Origin: Oreohelix idahoensis | Lineage: Eukaryota > Mollusca > Gastropoda > Stylommatophora > Oreohelicidae | DNA: 64,000 nucleotides | Reading direction: 5' to 3' | Assembly (NCBI GenBank): GCA_024509875.1 | Contig: JAMPIV010017770.1 | Location: 92,001 to 156,000, forward strand | Notes under the pieces: generated by a model | Seen by the model: only the letters and a program-made list of their open reading frames with translations | Told to the model about the DNA's origin: nothing | Databases searched by the model: none | Shown: positions 1-10,850 of the stretch, piece by piece | Layout: each line of letters begins with the position of its first letter | Position numbering within the stretch: the first letter of the stretch is position 1 | Made by a program: the position numbers and the translations under genes

Positions 1-299
1 AAAACAAAAACAGATGCTCATCTAGCAGATTAATCCATCTTGTTTCATAACTATGTTTCGTGCAAAGTCATAATTACTAACGCTCCGTTTGGGTGTCTGA
101 GTTAGGTCATCACTGTTGGCAACAAAACATTTCACGTAACTTGACATGCCGACAGACAATATTAAAAACACTGAAAGTATGAGATGCCCTGGGCATCAAG
201 AGTAAATGGATGCAGGCGCTAAAAGTAGACAAGTCCGCCTATATTATATCTGGGTATATTTCCTAAGACAAAGAAAGAATATATCTAATGCTCTGTCAA
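1..299. other. AT-rich sequence, nothing recognised
   Basis: I see no coding frame, repeat or RNA signal that I can support here. Confidence 0.5.
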
Positions 300-470
300 A
301 CAAATCGTAATGGGCGACTAGGTGAGACTGCATAGGGTTGGTAACTTCATCAAGTACAACAAATCTCTTCAGAAACTAACGCTGCACAAGAGAATATAAA
401 TGCAGTGTTGCAGGCTTCCTGCAAGTGGCCATCTGCTGTGATGAATCCTTGCTTTATAAGGAGCTGAAAA
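300..470 (+). repeat. Dispersed repeat R, copy 1
   Basis: This copy aligns by eye with segments at about 10203-10395 (+), 29738-29905 (-) and 53035-53225 (-). Shared landmarks in order are a GGCGACTA-type motif near the 5' end, a stretch resembling TACAACAAAT-CTTCAGAAA, then CTGCA, and a TGCAGGCTTCCTGCA-type core followed by a G/T-rich block. The copies differ by many substitutions, so the family is old. A 74-residue minus-strand open frame in this segment has no recognisable feature and is probably chance. Confidence 0.6.
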
Positions 471-950
471 GGAAAATGGTGATTTTCGTACCAAAGAGGA
501 GTGGGGGGTGTAACTGTTTGCCTTTTGCGCAAACATAATATGACGCAACTGCTCAGGTTGTGTTCGCATAACATTTTTTTCTTACCTCCAAAAACGTGAA
601 AGCAATGTAAACAAAGCGACTTTACCTATACAGGTATGGCTTTGTGTTTATACTGCCCCGACCAATGTAGAAGATGACGTAATTATCTATAGGGGGTAGG
701 GAAGTAGGCAAAAAAAAAAAGCCACACAAAACAAAAAAATATCCAGGCCAGAACAGCTATATCGCACGCAATGCATTTAATCCAGTAGTTTTCAACCTTT
801 TTACGACTACAACCTAAATTACACACTTGATGAACCTGGCAACCCATGTACCAAAACTAACAAGGTAAATTAAGTATAGGAATTCATCGAAATGCAATTC
901 GGCTTAAAACTTAAGAGAAACTTAAGAGACGAATAATACTTTACTGAAGA
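471..950. other. Intergenic, nothing recognised
   Basis: AT-rich sequence with a short poly-A run near 710-720. No coding or repeat signal supported. Confidence 0.45.
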
Positions 951-954
951 CCGT

Positions 955-1145
955 AATAGAAGGGGACGAGTTGAAGGCTAACGTGCAAGAGGAAGACGGC
1001 GCTATAAATGGAATGATAACATGAAGAGATGGACAGAAAAGAGTCTATCACAGTGCATCATCAAAACAAGAGACAGAAGACGTAGGGGATCAATTGCAGC
1101 CGACCTTCGATGTAGAGATGGCAGCTGATGATGATAATGATAATG
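955..1145 (+). pseudogene. 3' end of an RTE-like LINE (LINE C type)
   Basis: One frame gives the C-terminal tail of a non-LTR retrotransposon polyprotein: an arginine-rich RARGRRRYKWND block, then KTRDRRRRGSIAADL and a stop, with an internal stop upstream. The DNA after the stop is an imperfect (GAT)n run, the expected 3' tail. The same C-terminus and GAT-type tail occur on the minus strand at about 44262-44450 in LINE C, so both belong to one family. Only the last fifty or so codons are present; this is a 5'-truncated dead copy. Confidence 0.75.
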
Positions 1146-1379
1146 ATGATGAAGGGACGCGATCTATTGCAATATTTTCCCGATACCTATAGATTGAGAA
1201 TGACGTATTTAAGCTCTCAGTAACTTTTCTATCACATGAGCCTAATAGTGCGTCATAATATGGTAAATTATTCTCCCAAGCACCACTTGAACGCCCATTA
1301 TAGTTAGATTTTCACATGTCCGCTGTGTATACGAAAATGGAACGTATCTATTACTATAATGTATATAATGTTTGCGTCA

Positions 1380-1450
1380 CCAGCACGCTTCTATATAGCA
1401 GCGAGATATGGACAACCTATGCTAAGCAAGAAAGAAGGCTAAATACAAGG
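1380..1450 (+). pseudogene. LINE H RT C-terminal region, part before the Tc1 insertion
   Basis: Translates as a STLLYSSEIWTTY-like segment, matching the conserved LLYGSETW block that follows the reverse transcriptase domain in RTE-like LINEs. The frame stops abruptly at 1450, where the Tc1-like element starts, and resumes after 3066. The two parts together describe one interrupted LINE copy. Confidence 0.7.
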
Positions 1451-3066
1451 TATACTAATCGTCAAAAGTCAAGGGCCACGTAGAAAAACCTTGGTTGAAA
1501 CCATAAAACAAATCTGATATAAACCTAATTGGTATCAGTCAAAACGGCATTTATTGAATACCAAAGTGACATGTCACGTAAAGAAATGGAAACACACATT
1601 CAAACGCAATGAAACTGTGAAGTGTGTCACCCACTTTTTCAAAAGTCACACAATAGATATTGGACAAAATTTCAAAATCGGGTATGACCACCGTTTGCAG
1701 CAAGGCACTCAAGACAGCGTAGACGCATCGAGTCCACAAGGGTCCAAAGAGTATCCTGAGGAACAGCTTGCCATTCCTGAAGCAGAAATGCAGTCAGCTG
1801 TGCAACATCCATTGGCAGGGGGTGATTTGTTGACAATCTTCGACCAAGGACATCCCAGAGGTGCTCAATCGGAGAAAGGTCAGGTGAATGAGCTGGCCAC
1901 GCCATCCTGATGATCCCATGTTGCTGAATAAACTCATTCACCACACGAGCTCGATGGGGTCGAGCGTTATCATCTTGGAGGATGGCATTACCACCTATGG
2001 CCTCCAGAGTAGGCTGAACAATTGGTCTCAAGATTTCGTTCTGGTATCTTGGGCCGGTCAAGTTGCCTTGGATGATGTAGAGTGGGGTCCTGCCGTGTCT
2101 GTATAAGCTTCCCCAGACTATGACAGAACCCCTACCATAACGATCCACCTCTCGAATTGTGTCATCAGTAAATCGCTCTCCTGGTCGTCTCCAAACTCGA
2201 ATCCTGCCATCATTGAATGACACAGTGAAGCGAGATTCATCAGTGAAGAGAACTTGACTCCATTGTTGCCTTGTCCATCGGATGTGCTCGCGACACCAAG
2301 CAAAACGGGCTCTGCGATGAGCAGGTGTAAGAGGGATTCTGACTGCAGTACGTCGAGCAGCCAGTCCAAATTCATGTAAACGTCTGCGAATGGTGCTTTG
2401 ACTGACATTAACGTTTACAGTTTGTCTCAGCTGACATCTTAGAGTGGAACAAGTCACTGTTCAATGGCGCAGGGCTGACAACAAGAGGTACCGGTCATCA
2501 TATCTATTGGTGCATCTAGGGCGACCTGGCCGGTGGCGATCCTCCACACTTCCTGTGGCCTGAAATCTCTCCAAAATTTTTGGATAGTAGAGTGTTACAC
2601 TGCAAGCCGTCTAGCAACCTCACGGACAGATAAACCACTTTCAACCCACGCTATAGCCCTCATTCTTTGTAAGGTGTCAAGACTTCTTCTCGGTAGCATG
2701 GTTTTTGCAAGTGATGAAACTACCCTAAGTCTGCTGATTGTAAAACAAATTAAGAGTGAACTCTGTTCACGAAAAGTCGCCATTGTACGTGGAATGTCAA
2801 TCAGCACGATTACTTCACCTGTTTGGTTGTACGGAAGTTTGAAAAAACCGATTAAAAATGTGAATTTATGGTCAGCAAACCAAATTGCACGTGATCACCA
2901 TGGTTGTCGGTGAGTTGTTTTTATGCTTAACGTGCATAGAGGACTGTCAGAGGAAGATATTGCACCCATGTTTACTAAAAACTTCCTTCATTTAATCATT
3001 CTATGCGCTTATATAAAAGTGTATTGAAAATAATAGGGTGGCCCTTGACTTTTGACGAGTAGTATA
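1451..3066 (-). mobile_element. Tc1-like DNA transposon
   Basis: The ends are inverted repeats: 1451-1479 and the reverse complement of 3038-3066 match at 28 of 29 positions, both starting TATACTA and containing GTCAAAAGTCAAGGGCCAC. Both outer edges read TATA, consistent with the TA target duplication of the Tc1/mariner superfamily. A single broken transposase lies between them on the minus strand. At about 1.6 kb this is the usual size for the superfamily. It sits inside LINE H, whose coding signal is on both sides, so it inserted after that LINE. Confidence 0.9.
1672..2807 (-). pseudogene. Tc1-like DD34E transposase, broken
   Basis: Cut-and-paste transposase read from 2807 down to 1672. 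The N-terminal part (2807-2597) has a helix-turn-helix-like segment containing GLSVREVARRLAV. The C-terminal 261 residues (2457-1672) carry the catalytic triad: LFTDESRF, QDDNARPH and SPIEHLWD, with 34 residues between the second Asp and the Glu (DD34E). Three lesions disable it: a TAA just after ARRLAV, a one-base frame change at the CCAAAAATTTTGG run near 2578, and a TGA just upstream of the 261-residue frame. The catalytic core itself is uninterrupted, so decay is recent or modest. Confidence 0.92.
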
Positions 3067-3456
3067 CCTTCCATCAACTGTGTCTATGCACATCCTGGTC
3101 ATTTCGTGGAAAAATATACAAAGTCGAGGTGCTTTCACGTGCTGACCTTTAAACTATGTATACACTGCTTAGGCAGTGCACACTGCACTCGCTCGGCCAT
3201 GTCCGTCCCATAGAAGATGGTCGCATCCTCAAAGATATTTTCTACGGGCAACTGGCATATGACAAAAGAACAGTCGGGCGACCGCATCTGAGGATCAAAG
3301 ATATGTTCAAGAGAGACATGAAGGCCACTGGACATAAATCTAACAACCTGGGAGGATGAAGCTGCCGATCGCACCAAGTGGCGATGCTACATGCGGCGCC
3401 ACCTCAGAATAGACGAAAAGAAGCTCTCACAACAAGCAGAAGAGAAGCGATTATAA
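3067..3456 (+). pseudogene. LINE H RT C-terminal region, part after the Tc1 insertion
   Basis: Continues the LINE broken at 1450. In-frame landmarks are LVISW, MYTLLRQCTL, HSLGHV, ILKDIFYGQLA, RTVGRPHLRIKDM and KRDMKATG, ending in EKKLSQQAEEKR. These match the terminal domain of RTE-like LINEs (LGHVxRM...GRP..R.KD..KRD). There are stops at TGA (near 3145) and TAG (near 3170) and a frameshift near 3350, so the copy is dead. A SINE begins immediately after the last LINE codon. Confidence 0.8.
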
Positions 3457-3665
3457 CACATAAGGAAGGGAAACCACGAGGCCTGTAAACAGTAAATTAA
3501 TATGAAACAAATATAAAGGTATGTTATAAGGCACTCGTAGGAAATAAAGAAGTAGAACACTAGACAACAGAAAAACAACAGACATGAGTGGCTTACCCAG
3601 GATTTGAACCCTGGACCTTCCGTGCGACAACACCGCCTAGCTATGCAAGCGAATCACACTGTCCT
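3456..3665 (-). repeat. SINE-1, copy 1 (tRNA-headed)
   Basis: About 200 bases that recur at 3905-4105 with more than 90% identity by eye. On the minus strand the head reads as a tRNA-like promoter: GGTTCAAATCC is a good pol III B box, preceded by an A-box-like TAGCTAGGCGG. The body includes CCTCGTGGTTTCCCTTCC near the 3' end. Head at the right edge, tail at 3456, directly against the LINE H 3' end. Confidence 0.8.
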
Positions 3666-3904
3666 CCCTGCCATCTACGCATCCCCAAAAAAGGATGTTT
3701 CAATGACAGGTCATTAGTGCGAACCTCTATACATAACACCGGAAGTTTACCATGGGCAGTTCAGCCTATTAATGACGCAATCACTTCTGTTGTTCCCCTA
3801 TATATCAGTATTGGTCAGTCCAACAAGACAAAGACCTTAATACTGTGTCCAGTATGATAGTAGACTTAGAACTGGACAGAGGGTAGGTTTGGTATTGTAT
3901 AAAC
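3666..3904. other. Spacer between two SINE-1 copies
   Basis: Unique-looking sequence separating two same-orientation SINE-1 copies. No coding signal supported. Confidence 0.4.
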
Positions 3905-4105
3905 ATTTATAACACATAAGGAAGGGAAACCACGAGGCCTGTAAACAGTAAATTAATATGAAACAAATATAAAGGTATGTTATAAGGCATTCGTAGGAAA
4001 TAAAGAAGTAGAACACTAGACAACAGAAAAACAACAGGATTTGAACCCTGGACCTTCCGTGCGACAACACCGCCTAGCTATGCAAGCGAATGACACTGTT
4101 TGCTA
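3905..4105 (-). repeat. SINE-1, copy 2
   Basis: Same orientation and nearly identical sequence to the copy at 3456, but with the ACATGAGTGGCTTACCC segment next to the B box deleted. High identity between two copies 250 bases apart means either recent transposition or a local duplication. Confidence 0.8.
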
Positions 4106-5284
4106 CTACCACTACTAATATCTATTGCAATCAAGACTTTCAAGTATATTTTAGCCACTAAACAAAGATTATACACATGTACTATAGAATATGTTTCTCA
4201 TAAATATGTGTTTAATACTTGTAGTAAAACTTGGCATTCATTTTGGTGCACGGGTACAACCCAAAAACTGTCTGGGAGAGAAAGAGTTAACATTAGCTTC
4301 ACGTAGGTGCACGTTGAAAATGTCGACCATCACGTAAATCCAGCCGCTAAAGACAATAGGGTGGTAGGTTGAGATTAAACAGCGACTTTCTATTTTCTCA
4401 CAGTGGCGTCATGGGTGATTAAAAGTTCTGATGCCGCTCTTCTTCAGCTCTGACAACTTGTATGTTGCTGGTTTGTTTCTCTGGCTGCGTTGTCAGAAGT
4501 GAAATTGTTTCAAAGTTTTAAATGTAGGACCAAAGCATACTCTGCGAACAGTTTAAAACGATGTTGTTTTATAAAATAAAATGAAAACATGAAATTTGAT
4601 CACTACTTAACAACTATTTCTGGAAAAATCTTACGCGTGATCAAAACATGGTGCGGTTTCTGTTTTCCATCTGTCTGATTGATTGTTTCATATTTAGCTA
4701 GAGCACCAGGATCGGACAGATAATGTTTTGCAGCTGATACATTTTAGCCCCACATCTCTTAATTTGGTCTGAAGTACCAGAGAAGTGTGCACCCTTAGAT
4801 CTGGCATAGTTTGTGAAGTAAATGTCAAATAGAGTACGTGTAAACCTGTTGGCACAAGAAAGCGGTTAAAGCTACGGATTTGCAATTTTTTAAGTTTTAA
4901 AAATGGAATAAAGACACAAGTTACCTTGATAGCCTCCTTCATATTTTTCATGGCTGAATTTACGAATTTTGATACTTGATAATAAATTGTTAAAAAATCT
5001 CGTTGATTTTGTAACTTGCCAATTCTATTGAATAATAAACGTGCTATGAGCGTAAACTGAATGCGTTAAACAGTGGCCTATTCTTTTCATGTCATATCAT
5101 ATTTCATGGCATAGTTCCTAATGCGACTGTCAGTTCATTCATAGTTCATGTCATTTCATAGTTCATATCATATCACTGTGATGTTATTACTGTCAAATGT
5201 TTTTAAGAAAAGAGTTGACGGCTGACATGTATTTCACTGCCCTGCGATGATTCTCAACACCGCTTATCTGATCTGTACACCATC
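4106..5284. other. Intergenic, nothing recognised
   Basis: AT-rich. Contains a short cluster of imperfect CATAGTTCAT repeats at about 5105-5175. An 85-residue minus-strand frame at 4694-4951 has no motif and is probably chance. Confidence 0.45.
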
Positions 5285-6235
5285 TTCTGTTTCTTCTTCT
5301 TCTTCGTTTACTTTCAGACGTCAACTTGAATGTGTTCAAAGAAAATAGCGGTCAGCTTGAGGTTGTTGATATCTCCGTAGAGGGTTTTTTTCGGGGAATG
5401 GTACTGGTGATGGCCGTATGTGCTTTCTCTGTTCCTCATATGTCGGGCACCTTTGAATTAAATGTTCAGTAGTTTTTTTATTGGTGCACAGTCACACTCA
5501 TCAGTAGTTCCTATCTTTAGCTTGTTGAATAGATGTTATCCCAATCTGGTGTGACCTGTGCGAAGTCTGAAGATTACCACTTGTTCACTTCTGTTGAGCT
5601 GGTAATACGCATAATGTGTGCGTGGTCTGGACGCTCTGCTTCCCACCTGTTCCTGAATTTGCTCGATAAAAATCTTAGCCTCTTCCTAAGTTTGGCTAGT
5701 GTCAAGCTGAGGTAGCTTTCCACCTTCTTTTGTTAATGTGTCAGCTTCTCCATTTCCGGGGATGTTGTAGTGACATGGGATCCAATGTATCACAACTCTT
5801 TAAAATTGCTGACATAGTATATGTATAGTATATGGAGTATTACTCTGAGGTCATCTAGGTTTGCATTATTCTGAATCTTCATCGCTGCAATTATTGACAG
5901 AGCATCTGTGAAGGGAGTTACTTGTTTCTCCGAACTTTCTTCTGTAATTACGACTTCTACTGCAGTTTTTAACGCCTCTGCTTTTTTTTGTGCATGTGCT
6001 ATTGCTTAAGCTCAGGAAGACTCCTTCATCTTCTGTTGCATTTGTTGCTGATCCATCTGTGTATGCATGGATCCAGCTGTTGCTTGCCTAATGTTTCTCT
6101 GTGTATTATGTGGTTATGACTCTTCTTTCTATTTCAGTCTGGGCTGTTCATTCTGTCATTACCTGAAAGTTTTATATCATTTCAGTGATGCACTGTATTT
6201 CCAAATTGGTAGCTTGTGTTCAGTGTAGATGGACT
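5285..6235 (-). pseudogene. LINE D: RNase H domain and C-terminus
   Basis: Read on the minus strand this is the distal part of a LINE with an RNase H domain. Landmarks in order: WIHAYTDGSATN (first RNase H Asp), FTDALSIIAAMK (later Asp), a degraded WIPCHYNIPGNGEAD-like block, then YYQLNRSEQVVIFRLRTGH, a Cys-rich segment, EHLIQRCP, and a stop followed by a (GAAGAA)n tail at about 5285-5310. Several stops and frameshifts break it. A second copy with the same RTGH and QRCP blocks lies at 59395-59949 on the plus strand. RNase H plus a Cys/His terminus points to the I/Jockey-type groups; I cannot fix the clade. Confidence 0.78.
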
Positions 6236-6254
6236 TAATTGTTGATATATATAA

Positions 6255-6330
6255 ACCTCTACACCTCACGGTAGAAGGGGAACGACTAAGTAAAGTAAGT
6301 AAGTAAGTATATATATATATATATTTAGCT
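6255..6330 (+). repeat. 3' tip of a LINE A-type element plus (AAGT)n and (TA)n
   Basis: CTACACCTCACGGTAGAAGG matches the last bases of LINE A (about 39113-39136). It is followed by AAGTAAGTAAGTA and a short (TA)n at 6308-6324. This is probably a severely 5'-truncated insertion. Confidence 0.6.
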
Positions 6331-7504
6331 TAGTGTTTACTAGAATAATTTATTATTTACCGTCCCTACAGAACGAGCTAATGGTAGAGGTATATCAGGG
6401 TTGTAGTGAAATCTTCACATCTTTAGCGATCAATAGATACCCAATCGCATCGTCTAACGGCCTAGCGTAACTCTGATCATAATTTGTCAGAACAGAGACC
6501 TCGATCGTTGCTGCATACATACAAGGAAAATTACCTTTCTTGGCCAATTTAATTATGTTTCTGTCCTTCCAGTTTGATTGCTTGGTGTTTTGTTCCCAGA
6601 TTAACATCTGTGTAGTGAATGAAATGTCAGTTTTCGTGATTTCTAGTTTGGAATCCGGTCCTGACCTATTTCTATATTTCGGTACCGTAATTTTAGTGTC
6701 TGCGTGATCTTTTGTTTATGGGTGAATATATGTTTACGTGAAGAGGTTCTTTTATTGCTCCATTGATGGTCTGTTGTATTGGTCTTTTCCTGCTCAGAAT
6801 CCCGTTAAAATATGTTACCCATCTGAATTGTTTTTTTTTTCTTTCACTGGTGCCGGTTTTTTCCTCTCGTCTTTCATTGGTGTATCACTGTGTTATTTCT
6901 TTGTTAAGGTATTTTAGTTAAGTGCTTTCTAGTTTCCGTTTTCAAACGCTTCTGTTCTTTTCGGTTAGTTTTTATTTCATTTCTTTTCCTTTGTCTGGCG
7001 TTCGTTTTCATTATATTATTCTGTTATTTTCTTATTCTTATCAGTATAAAAGTTTATCACTCTTGGTATTCCAAGTCACCGACTTCCACTGGGCACTTAT
7101 TTTATTCCTTTTTTCAGCTTCCACGTGTTCTCTATGAATTGTTCTTTAAGTTACTTTTTCCTTTTGCCAATAACTTCTTCTCATTTGTTCCGTAATATTG
7201 CTTGAGCTTTGCACAATAATTATAGATTCTCCAGATTACACTTGTCTTGTTTCTTTGTTTGTAAGGTTTCGATTGTTGAACTTCCTTACTGGTGTGTCTA
7301 ATAAAACTTTTAATTTTACTTGTAGAATCCAGGTTATACGTTAGCTATCCGACCCTCCAACCTCCCTTCTTTTGTATCCTCAGATTATGCCTAAAGAATC
7401 TACATTTCCTATCTATGGTGAAATCATCTGGTGGTTATTTGCGTGACCATTCAGCGTGTTCCGTGTGGCTTTATGCACGTTTTTGTGTGGGAAGATAGCT
7501 CCTC
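6331..7504. other. T-rich intergenic sequence
   Basis: Strongly T-rich on the plus strand between about 6820 and 7300. Short open frames here are composition artefacts. No element recognised. Confidence 0.45.
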
Positions 7505-7735
7505 AAACGAGAGGTTCTTTGGAAAAGCAGAAGCTGACGAATATTCGCTGATCATGTTCCAGTTTACCCAGCTGTAAATGGGTATCTGACTCTGCTCATG
7601 ATTTAGGGAAAGAGAAGGCAGCGAGGAGGGGAACCAATCAACCCATCTGATAAATCTGGACCTAGTAAATTGAAGTCTCTAATACATCACTCCCCTACTG
7701 CAGTATCTGATATGGGATTACCTTTACCTTTTTAC
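7505..7735 (+). repeat. SINE-2, copy 1 (degenerate head)
   Basis: Carries the SINE-2 core: CAGCTGTAAATGGGTATCTG, then AGGCAGCGAGGAGGGGAAC, and a distal CTCCCCTACTGCAGTATCTG block. The tRNA-like head is barely visible. Other copies are at 9145 (+), 23476 (+), 32575 (-) and 50655 (-). Confidence 0.75.
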
Positions 7736-8429
7736 TCTAATTATAAGCGAATATTTGCTTGAACAAGGTAGACTCTCCCAAGATGGTGGGTGAGCGGAGG
7801 CAAATGTATCTCAGCTGATTCTGGTCTCCTCACACTTTTTTAAAGAAGAAAAACACTAGCTCCATCGCTTACTCTGATTTTAAGGTTCGTAATGTAGTAT
7901 AAATGTGTGAGCAGCATGGCTGGAGATCGTGTACCTTGAGGAACAAAGGCGGAAAGACCTAACTTTGATCATCTGATGAGAATTCCGGAATCAAAGAGGA
8001 GTCAATAGTTTTTACACTGTCCGGAGAATTCCATATTTTTACCAGAGTATGGCAGATTAATTGAAAGTAGCGAGCGCTCTAAGTTTGGAGCTGAAAGAGC
8101 TGAATTCTTAGAGAAGAAACCACCAGATACAAACTTTAGAGACCATAAGAGAAGAATAATAAGTGAAACCCCAAACTCAAGGTAGAGTGTGTAGCACTTA
8201 AGTTCAGTATCACCCTAAACGTTGCAGAAGTTCATGCGATTGATAGCAATATCCAGCGGACGGAATAGAGATTAGTCGAGTAACCAAAGTCTAATTAACA
8301 GCAGACGAATATAAGTTTAGATATTTTTTAAGAAACGTTTCTACCACCTCGATGAGCAAGCCACCTTCTTTACGATTCACGTGTAATCATTGCTTAGGAT
8401 AATGAGACTAGATGTTAAAATAGGTTTTG
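7736..8429. other. Intergenic, nothing recognised
   Basis: No coding, repeat or RNA signal supported. Confidence 0.4.
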
Positions 8430-8825
8430 TTTAAACCATTGCTGATTATACAACGACTAGACCTAGGAATTGCTCATAACAATGTTGCTGATGATACACA
8501 GACAAAATGTCAGATAAGGGTTTTGTTTAAACCATTGCTGCTGATGATACACAGACAAAATGTCAGATAAGGGTTTTGTTTAAACCATTGCTGCTGATGA
8601 TACACAGACAAAATGTCAGATAAGGGTTTTGTTTAAACCATTGCTACTGACAATACTTTGACAAGATATTAGACAAAGGTTTTGTTTAAACCATTGCTGC
8701 TGATAATACGTAGACAAAATGTCAATCAGCATCGTTTAAACCACTGGTGCTGACGATACATAGACAAAATGTTAGACAAATGTTTTATTTAAACCGATGC
8801 TGCTGAAGATACATAGACAACACAC
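8430..8825 (+). repeat. 53-bp minisatellite, about seven units
   Basis: Units start with AAACCATTGCTGCTGATGAT. The starts at 8529, 8582, 8635, 8688, 8738 and 8791 are spaced 53, 53, 53, 50 and 53 bases. The central units are identical; outer ones diverge. Most units contain the palindrome GTTTAAAC at the junction. Confidence 0.9.
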
Positions 8826-9144
8826 CATAACAGTTTTCTTACACCTCAAACAAAATAATGTATTTTAATAGCCGAGACTATTATGCAGTAGAGCAAAGAC
8901 ATTAAATTAGCAAATCAATTAAATCAAATATATGAGCAGTGAGGTGCGTTGTTTTATGCTGAGACGTAATTTCAAGCGTCTGGACAAAGTGTAAGTAAAG
9001 AAATCGTGTATTCGTGACGGTCCCAGCCGTACTTGGAGCTTCCTACACGCGATACCTAGGGTTTAACGCAAATGTATGTGACATTAACCAAAAACCACAA
9101 GAACGCTCCTGTCACAGTTCTTACATAATTATGTTATTAATGGA
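8826..9144. other. Intergenic, nothing recognised
   Basis: AT-rich. No feature supported. Confidence 0.4.
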
Positions 9145-9390
9145 GCGTTCTAATGGCAGTGTGATTAGAGCGAAATCATCTCGCAGCAAAGGTACCGGGT
9201 TCGTAACACGCTCTAGTCTACTCACCAGTAAATGATACCTAGCTCAGCTCTTGAGTTAAGGGGGGCAAAAGCAGCGAGGAAAGGAACTGGTCCCCCCACA
9301 CACACCTCTCAAACTGCACCTAGTATAGTTGAGCTTCTAACCATTTACTCCCCCACGGCTGTATCTGTTATATGACTTTATCGTGTTATT
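9145..9390 (+). repeat. SINE-2, copy 2
   Basis: The head has a recognisable A-box-like GTGTGATTAGAGCG and a B-box-like ACCGGGTTCGTAAC. The core is altered (CAGTAAATGATACCTAG), and the distal block TTTACTCCCCCACGGCTGTATCTG is well kept. Plus orientation. Confidence 0.75.
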
Positions 9391-9872
9391 AACTTGACTG
9401 TGTTTGCATTTGAAGCCCTTGATGTCAATAAAACACATTGGGTAAAGTTCATCGGTTATCACCTGAGAGTACTTCTGATTCACACCTAATCTCCACCAAC
9501 ATCCTTGCCTTCTGTGGAGCACGACGCTTGAACGCGGAGTATCCAGCATCTTCTCATGGAGTCTCTCTGAAGAAAGATCGAGAGTTCCGCTTCGTGCATC
9601 TTCATACCTAGATACGTGGCCCGTATCCGTTGTGTGTTACTAGGAAGACAATGCATTATTTATCTTTTTTATGAACTAGGGAAGAATATCTGACCCTGAT
9701 AGCTCTGTAATCGCATGAAAGATTGCTTCGTCTAGTAATAGAATTCTTACCAGAAAAGAAAGAAAGAAAAACCTCCTTCGAAAATATCCGTTTTAAGAAC
9801 GATTTGTTACTTCGGATTTTCACACTGCCTCTAAGGAAATGAAGAAAGAATAGGATCCTTGTTACCGCTAGA
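9391..9872. other. Intergenic, nothing recognised
   Basis: No supported coding frame or repeat. Confidence 0.4.
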
Positions 9873-10195
9873 CAGGGCGGGATTATCCATTAGACTAAGT
9901 ACGCTGAAGCCTAGGGGTCCGGAGCTTTTAGGGGCCCGTGCATAAGTTAACAAAAAATGTGTTTTTAATGCATAGATTTATGCACTGAAAGAAAAAGTGT
10001 GCACTTTACAATCGCTTTCATAACTTTCTAAGCATACTAGTCTATTAATAATACAAATATATACCATCACAATGCTAAGGGGTTTGAAAAAACAAATATT
10101 AAAATTATTGCCTATTACGTGAAAGGAGGGGGGGGGGGGAAGGGGCCCAAAAACAAAAACAGCCTAGAGGCACTTTTAAGCTTTATCCGGCCCTG
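9873..10195. mobile_element. hAT-type MITE
   Basis: The left end reads CAGGGCGGGATTATCC and the right end is the inverse, CTTTATCCGGCCCTG. Next to them are subterminal AGGGGCCC motifs pointing inward (near 9930 and 10142). The flanks are CCGCTAGA at 9865-9872 and CCTCTAGA at 10196-10203, 7 of 8 identical, which fits the 8-bp target duplication of hAT transposons. At 323 bp with no ORF it is a non-autonomous element. Confidence 0.82.
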
Positions 10196-10202
10196 CCTCT
10201 AG

Positions 10203-10395
10203 AATGTTGCAAGAAGCGACTAATATGAGGTTGTTCTTATGGCAGACAACTTTATGTTAAAAACGTTGCTCCAGAATCTGCTACTGCAAGAACACAAGAA
10301 TGCTTTGGGGTAGGCTTCATGCAAGTGAACCAGGTGCAGTGGCGGTTCTATGCTTCGTAGGGAACACGAAATAACAACCAGATTATGATTTTCAT
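10203..10395 (+). repeat. Dispersed repeat R, copy 2
   Basis: Starts with AAGAAGCGACTAATATGAGG, part of the same 5' motif seen in other repeats here, and contains the CTGCAAGAACACAAGAATGC and GGCTTCATGCAAGTG blocks of family R. An 18-base part of the start also occurs at about 61903. Confidence 0.65.
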
Positions 10396-10441
10396 GGTAG
10401 AAAATCAGAAATTTTTTTTTTTTAATTTCCAACACGACAAC

Positions 10442-10634
10442 ACTAGTATATCAAGCGCAAAACGGTTAGCATCTGCAGGTGGCGCGTGACTTTTATATAG
10501 TAAAATATACCGATCGATTCTGCAGGTGGCGCGTGACTTTTATATAAGGAAATACTCCGAGCGATAATGACGGCGTGTGTTAGTAATTAGGATGTATTGT
10601 ATATGACTCAGCAGGGTGTTGTTATGTTTCTTTA

Positions 10635-10640
<6 letters not shown>
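10442..10640 (+). repeat. Left arm of the 199-bp inverted repeat
   Basis: Starts ACTAGTATATCAAGCGC. The inner edge ends TTCTTTATTCATA and runs directly into (TA)n. Confidence 0.88.
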
Positions 10641-10718
<78 letters not shown>

Positions 10719-10850
10719 CAATATATATTTTACAACATGTAAACAACATTTATACAAAGGCCAATGCTTTTTTACGTTTATATATATATATATGTGTGTG
10801 TGTGTATGTGTGTGTGTGTGTCTGTCTGTCTGTCTGTCTGTCTATATATA
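10639..10850. repeat. (TA)n and compound TG/TCTG microsatellites
   Basis: (TA)n at about 10639-10711 and 10779-10794, followed by TG-rich and (TCTG)n tracts at about 10795-10842. Open frames here encode only alternating Tyr-Ile and are not genes. Confidence 0.92.

Noticed and set aside
3597..3665. tRNA gene-like sequence on the minus strand
   Set aside because: The B box is good, but it is the head of SINE-1, repeated at 4030-4105.
8430..8825. CRISPR array
   Set aside because: The units are contiguous with no variable spacers, and the setting is eukaryotic; it is a minisatellite.
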